DNA of 64,000 nt from an uncultured Pontibacter sp. (GTDB taxonomy: Bacteria > Bacteroidota > Bacteroidia > Cytophagales > Hymenobacteraceae). Below the pieces are notes generated by a model, which was not told the origin of the DNA, did no database searches, and worked only from the letters and a program-made list of their open reading frames with translations. The DNA is taken from contig CANMMP010000003.1 in the NCBI GenBank assembly GCA_947499125.1, positions 248,001 through 312,000 on the forward strand, given 5' to 3'. Numbering within the stretch: position 1 is the first letter of the stretch; every line of letters begins with the position of its first letter. The position numbers were made by a program, and so were the translations under genes. Positions 34,646-43,414 of this stretch are shown one piece after another.

Positions 34646-35068
34646 CTATTTATTTTTAGATGCCTTCTGAATAACAGTCATTTTTACGGGCGCCACACCA
34701 TCGTTAATATACCCCAGTTTTCGGGCTGCTGCCTCCGATAGGTCTATAATTCTGCCTCTTACAAAAGGCCCCCGGTCTGTGATCTTTACTTTTACACTCC
34801 TGTTATTATTAAGGTTGGTAACCTTTACTTTGGTTCCGAAAGGCAGCTTTTTGTGTGCGGCTATCATTTTGCTGCGGCGGTAGCGCTCGCCATTCGCCAT
34901 CTTGCGGCCCTGGAATTTACGTGCGTAATAAGATGCTTTGCCCTCTTCGGTATAACCAACTTCGCCGAAGCGCGGCTTACTGCTTGCACACGAAGCAAGG
35001 CTTGCCCCCAGCACAAGTATAAACAGGTAAGTAACTATAGTTTGCAGGCGTAAAAACTTCAGATTCAT
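34646..35068 (-). CDS. rlpA: RlpA-family septal-ring lipoprotein (double-psi beta-barrel)
   Basis: A 140-residue lipoprotein with signal and lipobox (SLASC, about residue 27) and a RlpA-type double-psi barrel: GKASYYARKFQGRKMANGERYRRSKMIAAHKKLPFGTKVKVTNLNNNRSVKVKITDRGPFVRGRIIDLS. This domain in RlpA cleaves denuded glycan strands of peptidoglycan; the Asp/Arg residues in DRGPF are conserved. There is no SPOR domain, so its recruitment to the septum differs from E. coli RlpA. Its start overlaps the stop of the upstream alpha/beta hydrolase gene by 4 bases. Confidence 0.9.
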   Translation of the reverse strand: MNLKFLRLQTIVTYLFILVLGASLASCASSKPRFGEVGYTEEGKASYYARKFQGRKMANGERYRRSKMIAAHKKLPFGTKVKVTNLNNNRSVKVKITDRGPFVRGRIIDLSEAAARKLGYINDGVAPVKMTVIQKASKNK

Positions 35069-35781
35069 GCGGTAAAGGGTTTGGTAGCTGTGGTGGCAGC
35101 TGTAAATAAAGAAATTTCGTGTTGAAGGCGGCTTACAGGTATTGTTTCGAGAGGATGGCGTGTGGCAGGCAGCACCAGAAGGCGGGCATTCGGCAATTCC
35201 CTGAAAGCATTAACTGTCTCTTCTATCGTAACCATGTTGTCGTTGTCGCCGGTGGCAATTTGTACGGGCTGTTGTACCTGGGCAAGTATAGCAGGCGTAA
35301 GTACAGGCTCGTTACCTAATTGCAGCATCATGGCGGCTGTTTTGTGCATCATACTTTCCCAGTGCTGCGCTCCATGCCGGTTAGCCAGTGTGGCTGCAAA
35401 TTGCGGTACTTTCTCTTTTATCTTTTCGGGGTTCAGTAGTTTTACTTCGTGGGCAGCTGCTTCCGGGGTCCAGTTAAATTTTGTGCCCAGGGTAAATACA
35501 CTCTTTACTTTGCCGGGCTGTTGCTGCGCAAGGTATAAAGCTACGTAGCCTCCCATACTATAACCAAAGAAGTGGGCATTCTCTAACTTATTGTCAGCCA
35601 TAAACTCAAGCACATCACTGGCAAAAAGGGCTATGCTAAATTCCTGTTCGATAGCCGATAAGCGGCCATGCCCTGAAAAATCTACTGAATAGACCTTATA
35701 GGCAGATGCCAGTGCCTCCCGTAACGGTTCCAGGGTTTCAGCGGAGCCGAGGGCACCATGCAGTAATATCAGATTCTCCAA
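35065..35781 (-). CDS. alpha/beta hydrolase
   Basis: A 238-residue enzyme of the alpha/beta hydrolase fold: oxyanion region LLHGALGSAETL near residue 5, nucleophile elbow GYSMGGY near residue 73, catalytic Asp in TGDNDNMV and His in PATRHPLE near residue 209. Sequence resembles MenH/BioH-like esterases but substrate is not identifiable. Its stop overlaps the rlpA start, so the two genes are translationally coupled. Confidence 0.88.
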   Translation of the reverse strand: MENLILLHGALGSAETLEPLREALASAYKVYSVDFSGHGRLSAIEQEFSIALFASDVLEFMADNKLENAHFFGYSMGGYVALYLAQQQPGKVKSVFTLGTKFNWTPEAAAHEVKLLNPEKIKEKVPQFAATLANRHGAQHWESMMHKTAAMMLQLGNEPVLTPAILAQVQQPVQIATGDNDNMVTIEETVNAFRELPNARLLVLPATRHPLETIPVSRLQHEISLFTAATTATKPFTA

Positions 35782-35796
35782 AGTATAAAGTGTGGT

Positions 35797-36513
35797 TTAT
35801 TGCTGTATCTGGTAGTTATATACCTGCACGGCCTGCGTTAGCTTATCTTTCTGAAAGAGGTTTATAACGAATTGCGCACCTAACACGCCGGCGCCTGCAT
35901 AAGCAAACGGCGAAATATTAAGGCTGCCGTTACTTTGGGAGGTGTTTGCTACGCCAAGTGCCAGCAGTCCGGCTCCTACTATCGTCATGCCTGTGTTAAT
36001 ATACTTCTCCCGACGGTATTTTTGCAGGAGGGTAATACTGGCCGCATTATCGCCGAGGGCTTGCTGCAGGTTGTCAAAGTTCCAGATATAAAGCGGACCC
36101 TCATCTTTAGAGAAATAATAAATGCGGCGGCGGCTTGTGCGCGGAACACCATAGCCGTAACCATAAGGCGAATAGCCATAGTTGTCGTAAGTGGTGCGCG
36201 AAGTATAAAACTTATCGATACGCGGGCCTTCTATAACGCGGCGGGCAAAAGCATCGGGGCTGCCACCTGGCTCAACGCGTGCAAAAAAGCCATCTTCATT
36301 CTGGTAGGTACTCACCATATCAGGCGTAACGCGAAGCGAATCGTCGATCAAAAAGTAGTTTGATTTAAAGAACGGCGACTTAAGCTGGATCTTACGGGCA
36401 GGTATAACCTCGCCGGAATGGAGTTTTACAAAATAAGGCTGTATGATCTGTGCTGATGCCTCAAAACCGGACACAAGACAAAGTATAAGCAGCAAAAACA
36501 AATATCTTTTCAT
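35797..36513 (-). CDS. secreted hypothetical protein with C-terminal membrane segments
   Basis: A 238-residue protein with signal peptide MKRYLFLLLILCLVSGFEASA, an N-terminal part QPYFVKLHSGEVIPARKIQLKSPFFKSNYFLIDDSLRV, a Gly/Tyr-rich segment (NYGYSPYGYGYGVPRTSRR) and two C-terminal hydrophobic stretches (residues about 175-225). No family is recognised. It is 15 bases upstream of the alpha/beta hydrolase gene on the same strand, so the three genes could form one unit. Confidence 0.7.
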   Translation of the reverse strand: MKRYLFLLLILCLVSGFEASAQIIQPYFVKLHSGEVIPARKIQLKSPFFKSNYFLIDDSLRVTPDMVSTYQNEDGFFARVEPGGSPDAFARRVIEGPRIDKFYTSRTTYDNYGYSPYGYGYGVPRTSRRRIYYFSKDEGPLYIWNFDNLQQALGDNAASITLLQKYRREKYINTGMTIVGAGLLALGVANTSQSNGSLNISPFAYAGAGVLGAQFVINLFQKDKLTQAVQVYNYQIQQ

Positions 36514-36568
36514 AAACGATACGGTTAACCAATAACATTAACGTGGATACCCTGCTATAGTATACCTA

Positions 36569-36877
36569 TTAATTAAAAAGCATAAACAGCATTACGGGCA
36601 AAGCCAGCAGGGCCATATACACCCAGCGCATCATAGGCTTACGGTACTTAACAGGCACCATGTTGCTTACCGTCAGCACGGCAATAAACACGCACAATAA
36701 GTATAAAAGTACAAATAAAACAGCCTTTACCCAATTGGGCACAACCGTGTTGTCGGCCTGGTATTGGTTGCTCTCGCCCAGGCCACCCAGCAAAAAGCTG
36801 AGGCCAAGGTATACTGCCACTTCAAAAAGAATAAAGTAGAAGAACCATACCCAGAAACTTAACCTGCCTGCAGCCAT
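36569..36877 (-). CDS. small membrane protein, function unknown
   Basis: A 102-residue protein with three predicted membrane helices: FWVWFFYFILFEVAVYLGLSFLLGGL, WVKAVLFVLLYLLCVFIAVLTV and WVYMALLALPVMLFMLF. Its start codon overlaps the GNAT stop by one base (36877), so the genes are coupled. No family is recognised. Confidence 0.7.
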   Translation of the reverse strand: MAAGRLSFWVWFFYFILFEVAVYLGLSFLLGGLGESNQYQADNTVVPNWVKAVLFVLLYLLCVFIAVLTVSNMVPVKYRKPMMRWVYMALLALPVMLFMLFN

Positions 36878-37305
36878 TAGATTGATCTGTAAAAATGATA
36901 GCTTTTAATATGGAAGCCTTCCCGGAAATAGAAACGATGCGCTTCACTGTTTGATGTATAAGCATCGAGCATAACCGTATCGCAGTTGGCAGCCTTTGCC
37001 TGGTCTATCAGCCAGTCGAGCAGCTGTTTGCCGAGTTGCTTGTTCCGGTGGCTGGCATCTATTACAAAGTTATCTACCTCCAGGTATTTGCCACAGTATA
37101 GTTTCGTGTTTACCCAGAAGCCCGATACACCTACGCAGGTATCGCCTGTAAGTATACCTGCCATACGGTAGCCATTTGGCAGCATCTGGCTTAATAGTTG
37201 CTTATATCTGGTAGCATCCATGGCGGGGTTTAGCTGCTGCAGCAGTGCAAAGCAAGCCTCCATTTCAGCCAGGGTCTTAAACTCTTTTATACTTGTCTGC
37301 AGCAT
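36877..37305 (-). CDS. GNAT-family N-acetyltransferase
   Basis: A 142-residue GCN5-type acetyltransferase: IDASHRNKQLGKQLLDWLIDQAKAANCDTVMLDAYTSNSEAHRFYFREGFH contains motif A (R/Q-x-x-G-x-G/A, here RNKQLGKQ) and the conserved C-terminal aromatic (FYFREGF). N-terminal residues contain FVIDASHR. The substrate amine is unknown. First gene of a two-gene unit with the small membrane protein. Confidence 0.87.
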   Translation of the reverse strand: MLQTSIKEFKTLAEMEACFALLQQLNPAMDATRYKQLLSQMLPNGYRMAGILTGDTCVGVSGFWVNTKLYCGKYLEVDNFVIDASHRNKQLGKQLLDWLIDQAKAANCDTVMLDAYTSNSEAHRFYFREGFHIKSYHFYRSI

Positions 37306-37519
37306 TGGGGTAGCCTGCTATAGTTGTACTGCTTTATGGTAAGTATAGCTTTTTCCTATTTAAAAAAAGCTACCGAATCTACTAATATAGCCATTTTTAA
37401 CTATAACTCGAATATTGCCTGATTGTATAATTATTTAGGGGAAAAGGTAGTATAACCCCCTTATTTTGAAACAATTTAGAGGGTGTTAACCGTTTAAAAT
37501 ACCAGATGATAGTAGGGAT

Positions 37520-37747
37520 ATGAGATTATTGAGAAATATTGAATTAGATAAATATAATTTTATTGGAAGAACAAGTAAGCGAAAGATCTATAGTATAGGA
37601 TACGAAGACCTGACTACGCTTATTTATTACCAGGACAATAAAAGCAAATTTACACTTGTGGTCGCTAAACAAGACGACCCGCCATTGATACTTGAAAAAA
37701 AGATATCAAGGGCAGAAGCATTTAGACTAATGAACACCCGGCCTTAA
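37520..37747 (+). CDS. small hypothetical protein
   Basis: A 75-residue basic, polar protein: RLLRNIELDKYNFIGRTSKRKIYSIGYEDLTTLIYYQDNKSKFTLVVAKQDDPP. No recognised motif. It begins with ATG at 37520 and its stop codon (37745-37747) lies in the loop of the terminator at 37736-37762. It may be a real small gene, since it is followed directly by a terminator, but no homology is claimed. Confidence 0.45.
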   Translation: MRLLRNIELDKYNFIGRTSKRKIYSIGYEDLTTLIYYQDNKSKFTLVVAKQDDPPLILEKKISRAEAFRLMNTRP

Positions 37748-37762
37748 GTGCCGGGTTTTTTT
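37736..37762 (+). terminator. terminator overlapping the stop codon of the 75-residue ORF
   Basis: ACCCGGC (37736-37742) pairs with GCCGGGT (37750-37756), then T run. Confidence 0.75.
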
Positions 37763-37851
37763 ATGCCTATACTTTCCGGTTACTTTCACCTATACTTCTT
37801 ATAGCTTTTACCAATACAAAATAAGTGTTCACTTTGTCTTTGGTATAGTAC

Positions 37852-37883
37852 CTTGCAATGCATAGTAGTTTGTTATATATTTG
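37852..37883 (+). promoter_or_regulatory. promoter of the serine hydrolase gene
   Basis: -33 CTTG (37852-37855), 20-base spacer, -7 box TATATTTG (37876-37883), exact match; the ATG is 42 bases further. Confidence 0.7.
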
Positions 37884-37925
37884 CCACAGTTCTTTTAGAT
37901 AAGAGAATACACGCAAAATAAAACT

Positions 37926-39302
37926 ATGAAAAAACATTTTCTAAAGACAGTGGCTTTAACAAGGTTAAAAGCTACTGCTATTGCAACAGCAATGGTTTTA
38001 AGTGCAGGCTCAGCTTATGCACAATTACAGCCGCAGGCAACGGGCAAACTAAACGAGTATTTAGGAGCTCACCATGCACAGGGCACATTTAGTGGTACGG
38101 TAGCGGTAACCGAGAACGGCAAAACCATCTATAGCCAGGGGTTTGGGATGGCCAATTACGAAAAACAATTGCCTAACTCGCCTGGGGTTAAGTATAGAAT
38201 AGGCTCCGTTACAAAGCCATTTACAGCCGTGCTGGTGTTGCAGTTGCAGGAAAAGGGGAAGCTTAATGTGCAGGACAAAGTAAGTAAATACCTGCCCGAT
38301 TTCCCTAACGGCGATAAAATTACCCTGCACCACTTGCTAAGCAACACATCCGGGCTACCTGATTTTGTAAACTACTGGAAAGGCCTGAACACGCAACCTG
38401 CAACTACAGCTGATATCCTGAATCTTGTAAAAGACAAGCCTCTGGAGTTTGAGCCGGGTACCAAATGGAAGTATAGCAGCACAGGTTTTATAGTATTGGC
38501 ACAGGTTGTAGAAAAAGTAACTGGCAAGCCTTACGAAAAGGTGCTGGTTCAGCAAATACTAAAGCCGGCCAAAATGCAGCATACTGGCCTGGAGTTTAGT
38601 AAACCAATACCCGGGCTTGCACAAGGCTACAACCACGATGGCCTGGAGCGCGAAAAAGCTAAACCAATAGACATGAGCTGGTGCCATGCGGCAGGTGCCA
38701 TCTATAGCACACCTGCAGACCTGGCCAGGTTTGATGCAGCTTTGAAAGAAGAAAAGCTACTGACTTCTGAATCTAAAAAATTGATGTACACTCCGGTTAA
38801 AAACAACTATGGCTATGGTTGGGTGATCGATTCTGTCGGAAATGAGCCACGCATTAGCCACAGCGGAGCAATAAACGGTTTCAAGGCAAACTTCATCAGG
38901 TTACCTGAGCGCAACATTACCATCACTATACTTAGCAACTACGAGTCGCAGCAGGTAAACGGGCCGATCTCGAGAGATGTAACAGCCATAGTTTTAGGCC
39001 AGGATTACAAAGTGCCGGTGGTGCATAACGCTATTAGTTTATCGAAAGAGCAAATGGCAGCTTATGTGGGCGAGTACCAGGTAGCTCCTAAAGTTAATTT
39101 CAGGGTGTACCAGGAAGCAAACCAGCTGTTCGCTGAAGGTCCGGATAAGCAGTCGTTCCATATTTTCCCGGAAGCAGAAGACACCTTTTTCTTAAAAGTA
39201 GCGCCTGCCAGCATTACCTTCGAGAAAGACACTGCAGGCAACGTTACTAAAATGGTGTTGCACCACGGTGGCAAAGCCATGCCTGCCACGCGGGTTAATT
39301 AA
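37926..39302 (+). CDS. serine hydrolase of the beta-lactamase / class C PBP family
   Basis: A 458-residue secreted enzyme (signal peptide to about residue 32, SAGSAYAQ) with the SxxK serine-hydrolase core: SVTK near residue 96 (IGSVTKPFTAVLVLQLQEKG), YSS in TKWKYSSTGF near residue 182, and the third motif HSG in ISHSGAINGF. Followed by a C-terminal domain of about 100 residues (VGEYQVAPKVNFRVYQEANQLFAEGPDKQSFHIFPEAEDTFFLK). Family members include beta-lactamases, DD-peptidases and esterases; resistance function cannot be inferred. Promoter at 37852. Confidence 0.92.
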   Translation: MKKHFLKTVALTRLKATAIATAMVLSAGSAYAQLQPQATGKLNEYLGAHHAQGTFSGTVAVTENGKTIYSQGFGMANYEKQLPNSPGVKYRIGSVTKPFTAVLVLQLQEKGKLNVQDKVSKYLPDFPNGDKITLHHLLSNTSGLPDFVNYWKGLNTQPATTADILNLVKDKPLEFEPGTKWKYSSTGFIVLAQVVEKVTGKPYEKVLVQQILKPAKMQHTGLEFSKPIPGLAQGYNHDGLEREKAKPIDMSWCHAAGAIYSTPADLARFDAALKEEKLLTSESKKLMYTPVKNNYGYGWVIDSVGNEPRISHSGAINGFKANFIRLPERNITITILSNYESQQVNGPISRDVTAIVLGQDYKVPVVHNAISLSKEQMAAYVGEYQVAPKVNFRVYQEANQLFAEGPDKQSFHIFPEAEDTFFLKVAPASITFEKDTAGNVTKMVLHHGGKAMPATRVN

Positions 39303-39325
39303 CTATAGTTTAAGCAGACACAACG

Positions 39326-39358
39326 GAAGCAGGAGAAATTTTTCCTGCTTCTTTTTTT
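39326..39358 (+). terminator. terminator of the serine hydrolase gene
   Basis: GAAGCAGGA (39326-39334) pairs with TCCTGCTTC (39343-39351), then T run. Confidence 0.85.
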
Positions 39359-39374
39359 GTACGTAGGCTAAAGT

Positions 39375-39554
39375 ATGAACTGGAACAACAAATACTATAA
39401 AATAGCTATAGCTGGTGCTGTGCTAACCTTTGTGCTGCAGCTTATACTTGGTTTTATCTACGATCCGTTTATTCCCACAGCCTTGTCGTCGTTTTACCCG
39501 GTTTGGGTTATCGTGTTTGTGGTAGGCTGGCGAAAGGAGCATCCCCGGCGATAA
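39375..39554 (+). CDS. small membrane protein (59 residues)
   Basis: An ATG at 39375 starts a 59-residue frame ending at TAA 39552-39554. Two hydrophobic stretches are visible (IAIAGAVLTFVLQLILGFIY and FYPVWVIVFVVGW), with a basic tail RKEHPRR. Hydrophobic composition and a complete start-to-stop frame downstream of a terminator support a real small membrane protein. No family is recognised. Confidence 0.5.
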   Translation: MNWNNKYYKIAIAGAVLTFVLQLILGFIYDPFIPTALSSFYPVWVIVFVVGWRKEHPRR

Positions 39555-39680
39555 TATTATTTGTGCTGTATAAACTGGTAAAAATTGAGGAATTATACTG
39601 TTTTAGACTAACCTGTGGCACTATTTTAGCTTTTTTATACTTATTATGTATGAATCTTTAAGCCAAAAAATAGAGTGCCT

Positions 39681-39950
39681 ATGTCTGATCAGGAAATAAT
39701 GTCGGATGTAAACCATGTGCAGCACATGTTTCTGCGCGTAGAAACCACCGATGCAGATTGTATACTGAACGTTGCGGGTCATCCCTTCCGACTGCGCGAG
39801 CTTGTTTATATGATGATCAATAACGGTTGTCGGGTTTCGCAAACCACTGCCGACGAGTATAATACCTTTTCGTATGACCAGGAAAGCGTAGAGGTGCACG
39901 ATTATATGACCTCTATTATAAAAGCAAAATATCTTACACCACAGGCATAA
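39681..39950 (+). CDS. small hypothetical protein
   Basis: An 89-residue frame from ATG 39681 (a GTG two codons earlier is also open). MSDQEIMSDVNHVQHMFLRVETTDADCILNVAGHPFRLRELVYMMINNGCRVSQTTADEYNTF... with no membrane segment and no recognised domain. It ends at the bidirectional terminator before the Hsp20 gene. Confidence 0.55.
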   Translation: MSDQEIMSDVNHVQHMFLRVETTDADCILNVAGHPFRLRELVYMMINNGCRVSQTTADEYNTFSYDQESVEVHDYMTSIIKAKYLTPQA

Positions 39951-39978
39951 AAAAAGGCTACTGAAAAGTAGCCTTTTA
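39949..39978. terminator. bidirectional terminator between the small ORF and the Hsp20 gene
   Basis: AAAAGGCTACT (39952-39962) pairs with AGTAGCCTTTT (39967-39977), A/T tracts on both sides; it serves two convergent genes. Confidence 0.9.
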
Positions 39979-39981
39979 AAT

Positions 39982-40368
39982 TTATAAATGTTTTATCTCG
40001 ATTTCTTTTGGCCTGATAGCAGCGCTATGGTAAGGTAACTTAATCTGTAATCTGCCATCGGTATATACAGCCTCGATGTTGCTGATGTTAACCTGTGGCG
40101 GAATAACAAACACTTTGTTAAACATTGGTACAGCAAGCTCAGGGTTTTCAGGGCTGTGTAACATAGCATAAATGGTAAGCTGGTTGCTGTGCATCATTAA
40201 ATTAAATGCTTCAGGGCTAACTCCCGCTGCCCATACTTCTATAACAGCTCCTTTTTTATACTTCTTAACTGATACATTTGTATCGCTTATACCACCCGAA
40301 ATTGTATTAAACAGATTCAGGTGCTGCGCTGCATTATTCAGAAATTCTTTATTGCTCATAATGTTCAT
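39982..40368 (-). CDS. small heat-shock protein Hsp20/alpha-crystallin
   Basis: ATP-independent chaperone of 128 residues. The alpha-crystallin domain is visible as SVKKYKKGAVIEVWAAGVSPEAFNLMMHSNQLTIYAMLHSP...VPMFNKVFVIPPQVNISNIEAVYTDGRLQIKLPY, with the conserved A-x-x-x-n-G-L-like TDGRLQIKLP, and a C-terminal IxI motif (KEIEIKHL) used in oligomer assembly. The start is either ATG (40366) or ATG (40357). The reverse-strand sequence just upstream contains AGGAGG five bases before the ATG, one of the rare Shine-Dalgarno sequences here. Confidence 0.9.
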   Translation of the reverse strand: MNIMSNKEFLNNAAQHLNLFNTISGGISDTNVSVKKYKKGAVIEVWAAGVSPEAFNLMMHSNQLTIYAMLHSPENPELAVPMFNKVFVIPPQVNISNIEAVYTDGRLQIKLPYHSAAIRPKEIEIKHL

Positions 40369-40373
40369 GCCTT

Positions 40374-40379
40374 CCTCCT
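40374..40379 (-). promoter_or_regulatory. Shine-Dalgarno before the Hsp20 gene
   Basis: Reverse-strand AGGAGG, five bases before the ATG at 40366-40368; unusual in this genome and supports the upstream start. Confidence 0.6.
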
Positions 40380-40896
40380 CTTATCTTTTCTTTATAATAC
40401 TTGTGCAAAACGCATGCCATACTAAAACAACAATCTTACAAGCTAAAGTGTTGCAGTAATGGTTGGTTAGCGTTGTAAAGCTATACTTTATCTAGTCTTA
40501 ATTTATGCTTGCGGGGGCAATATAGTTCAATTTTATATGAATCCTAAACAGACATAAAAATAAAATTCGTCTTCGATTTATATAACATAAGCCGTATCTT
40601 TAAAATTAGAATTTACAATGAAACAGGATGGGTTTTTACTGAAAACGTGAATTGTTGGAAATTTTCCCAGGTGTGCGATATTATTCCCTATTTTGGAAAT
40701 GTTCCACGAGCGCGTTAAAAGACAGAATTGTTATTTTATTATATACTGATTTTATAATGCCGCTCTGTTAAGTTAAGTATGTCGTTAAAAATCAGTGTAT
40801 TGGGTGCTGATAATATGATGCGATGGCTAATTGTATTATGGCAATGTGTTGAATTTGTTGTAGTGGTATGGCATAGTAATTTCATATAGGGAGGGT
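40380..40896. other. AT-rich intergenic region upstream of a type IX sorting-domain protein
   Basis: About 520 bases with no coding frame longer than a dozen residues and no clear TAnnTTTG box. It resembles the AT-rich spacer upstream of the other large sorting-domain protein (3447-3931), so its composition may be a feature of such loci. Confidence 0.4.
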
Positions 40897-42651
40897 ATGA
40901 AAACCAGTAATACCTTCCTGAAACGCATTTACTTACCTCTGTTAGCGCTCCTGGTTTTATCATTTTCGGGTTCGGCCCAAACCATTTTATATCACGAAAA
41001 CTTTAGCGGAGATATACAGGGGACTTTAACTTACAACAATACCTGGTACATTGCAACTGCTGCAGACCGCGATTTTACTCCAAATACTTTGGCACTATCG
41101 TCTAAGCAGGAATATGCCCGCACAAGTAACGCAGTAGCTACTCCGGCTAAAACACTTATCTTATTCGACTCTATTAACACCGAAGAGCTGAGCAGTTTAT
41201 ATATTTCGTGGCATCAATACCGCAACGTTCGCAAAACAAACGGTACCCAGTTTACGGAACCAGTTAAAGTATACTTCACAACTGATAACAGCAGCACCCG
41301 CACGTTATTTTATACTTCAACAAACAGTGTAAACGAGGTCTGGAACAAGGTAAACAACGGCAACCTGATTCCTTTGCCTGCCACAGCCCTTGGCCAGAAG
41401 AACCTTAAGATAGAACTGGAAGTAGTATACACCTTAGCTAATGGCGAGAAAGACCCTTACTATGCTATCGATGACCTGACCCTATCGGGAGAGCTTACAA
41501 ATGGCTATGCTATATTTGACTGGAGCACCCGCCCTAATGGAGAGGATCCTTTCGTAGTGTCAGGGCTTGATGCCGCTGATCCTTATGAAGTTGATGGCGT
41601 TACCATGCGCTGGTCTTTTAATAAAGCCACTGGTGTAGTGCACGACTCTGTTAAAGTATCGGACTCAAGCTACAAAAAAGGAGTAAAGTCGTTTGCGCTG
41701 ATGCAACGTGGCGCTACTGCCACTGCGGGCACAACTATCCAAATGCAATTAAGCACTGCTGTACAAAACCTCTCTTTTACCTTACTTGATGTTGACTATG
41801 GTACAAACCAGTTTGCCGATAAGATCACGGTAAAAGGCTATTACCAGAATAAAGAAGTAACGCTGAAGAAGACCAATATTGTTACTACATCTTTCAATGA
41901 AGTAGCTGGGGCTGGTATCATCAGAGGCAAACAAGTCAGCGACAATGCATCATCAGAAGGCAATGTGGTGGTGACTTTTACGGAGCCTGTCGACCGTATT
42001 GTGTTGGAGTACTATAACGACGCACCAGGTACTGTAAACAACGGACTGCAGGGGGTAGGTATTAGTAACTTCAGCTGGCGCTACCCGGAGACCGGAACTA
42101 TAACACCAATGCCAGTAGAGCTGCTTTCTTTTAAGGCAAAGTATACGAATGGTGTGGTTAAGCTGAGCTGGGCAACTGCTTCGGAGTATAACAACAACAG
42201 GTTCGAAGTGGAGCACAGTACCGATGGCAGAAACTTTACGACAATTGGTGAGGTAGCCGGTAATGGTAACAGCAACAGCAAATTGACCTATAGTTTCACG
42301 GATGAAGATGCTAAAACAGGTATAAATTACTATCGCCTGCGCCAGGTAGACCACGATGGAGCTTTCGAATATTCTAAAACGGTCGCTCTTAAGGTAACAG
42401 CTTCATCGAGCAAAACTATAGCGCAAGTATACCCAACTGTAGCCACAACATTTGTAACCGTAGATATAGCCCCGGCGGCTGGTGCCTGCAATATAACTAT
42501 AACCGATGCTGCCGGTCGCCAGGTTGCGCAACTTAGCCATGTAGCCGGCAACGGACAGCAGGTAAGTACACAAAACCTGTCGACTGGTGTTTACTTTGTA
42601 ACTATAACCAATAACCAGACTCGCGAGACCTACCGCATCCTGAAGAAATAA
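40897..42651 (+). CDS. secreted protein with type IX sorting domain
   Basis: A 584-residue extracellular protein with signal peptide to SGSAQ (about residue 28). N-terminal two thirds are beta-rich domains with no exact family recognised (ILYHENFSGDIQGTLTYNNTWYI...). The stretch TPMPVELLSFKAKYTNGVVKLSWATASEYNNNRFEVEHSTDGRNF precedes a C-terminal sorting domain ending GVYFVTITNNQTRETYRILKK, so it is exported by the type IX system. This pre-CTD module is nearly the same as in the TIG protein at 3932-7363. Function unknown, probably cell-surface. Confidence 0.85.
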   Translation: MKTSNTFLKRIYLPLLALLVLSFSGSAQTILYHENFSGDIQGTLTYNNTWYIATAADRDFTPNTLALSSKQEYARTSNAVATPAKTLILFDSINTEELSSLYISWHQYRNVRKTNGTQFTEPVKVYFTTDNSSTRTLFYTSTNSVNEVWNKVNNGNLIPLPATALGQKNLKIELEVVYTLANGEKDPYYAIDDLTLSGELTNGYAIFDWSTRPNGEDPFVVSGLDAADPYEVDGVTMRWSFNKATGVVHDSVKVSDSSYKKGVKSFALMQRGATATAGTTIQMQLSTAVQNLSFTLLDVDYGTNQFADKITVKGYYQNKEVTLKKTNIVTTSFNEVAGAGIIRGKQVSDNASSEGNVVVTFTEPVDRIVLEYYNDAPGTVNNGLQGVGISNFSWRYPETGTITPMPVELLSFKAKYTNGVVKLSWATASEYNNNRFEVEHSTDGRNFTTIGEVAGNGNSNSKLTYSFTDEDAKTGINYYRLRQVDHDGAFEYSKTVALKVTASSSKTIAQVYPTVATTFVTVDIAPAAGACNITITDAAGRQVAQLSHVAGNGQQVSTQNLSTGVYFVTITNNQTRETYRILKK

Positions 42652-42690
42652 TATCCTAAACCAGAAACTAATCTAATCTTTATACATGGA

Positions 42691-42722
42691 AAGCCCGGAC
42701 TATTTTAGTTCGGGTTTTTTTG
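42691..42722 (+). terminator. terminator after the sorting-domain gene
   Basis: AAGCCCGGACT (42691-42701) pairs with AGTTCGGGTTT with two G-U pairs, followed by a T run. Confidence 0.8.
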
Positions 42723-42945
42723 TGCTATAGTCTTAGTGTTTTATAGTTTAGAAGCGTGTTTTAAAGTATAGATTGTCAGCTGCTTTAGTAACATAATGCA
42801 ATTTTATTTTATATTTCACGTACAAGCATTTAATTTACCTGGCTGTTAGCAATTGGTTATTATGGCCAGTATTTTAAAAGCTTAGTACTTAGTTAGTGAT
42901 AGTAGGTTAGTGAGATAGTGTAACTTTATAAGATGTACCGTATTT

Positions 42946-43374
42946 ATGGTTGTAACATATTATCAGGATAAGGTAGTAACCATTACATATGATGAGGAGC
43001 AGCAGTTAGGCAAGGCTGTCTGGCTGGGGTTTTTAACGAGTAAGGAGTTTAGAGCAGCCATCGAAAAGTGCCTGGACTTAATGGAGACGCATAAACCCCT
43101 AAGGTGGCTTGGAGATAACCGTAAGTTACGCGCTATCCGCAAATCTGATCAGGATTGGTTTGCTGAACATGTTTTTCCGCGCCTGGCTGCCAGTTCGTTA
43201 CGTCGCAATGCTTCTATCGTTTCTGAAGATATGTTTAACCGGATGGCTGTAGAGCAACTTATAAAACGAGCCGATGACCTGGGTGATATGGTGTTAAAGG
43301 ATTTTGATACCGAAGAAGAAGCCTTAGCCTGGCTCTCAAGCCCAATTACCTTACAGGAAGAAACGAAGGCCTGA
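42946..43374 (+). CDS. STAS/SpoIIAA-like domain protein, paralogue 1
   Basis: A 142-residue cytoplasmic protein with a single STAS/SpoIIAA-like domain. The N-terminus alternates short strands and helices (VVTYYQDKVVTITYDEEQQLGKAVWLGFLTSKEFRAAIEKCLDL), a central segment PLRWLGDNRKLRAIRKSDQDWF is highly conserved, and the C-terminus ends EEALAWLSSP, the Trp-Leu end typical of the family. The SpoIIAA-like fold often binds proteins or nucleotides; partner unknown. Located 40 bases before a very similar second copy. Confidence 0.65.
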   Translation: MVVTYYQDKVVTITYDEEQQLGKAVWLGFLTSKEFRAAIEKCLDLMETHKPLRWLGDNRKLRAIRKSDQDWFAEHVFPRLAASSLRRNASIVSEDMFNRMAVEQLIKRADDLGDMVLKDFDTEEEALAWLSSPITLQEETKA

Positions 43375-43414
43375 TAGTAGGCTTACACTCATTCTGAGAT
43401 CAAGCAGTATACTT

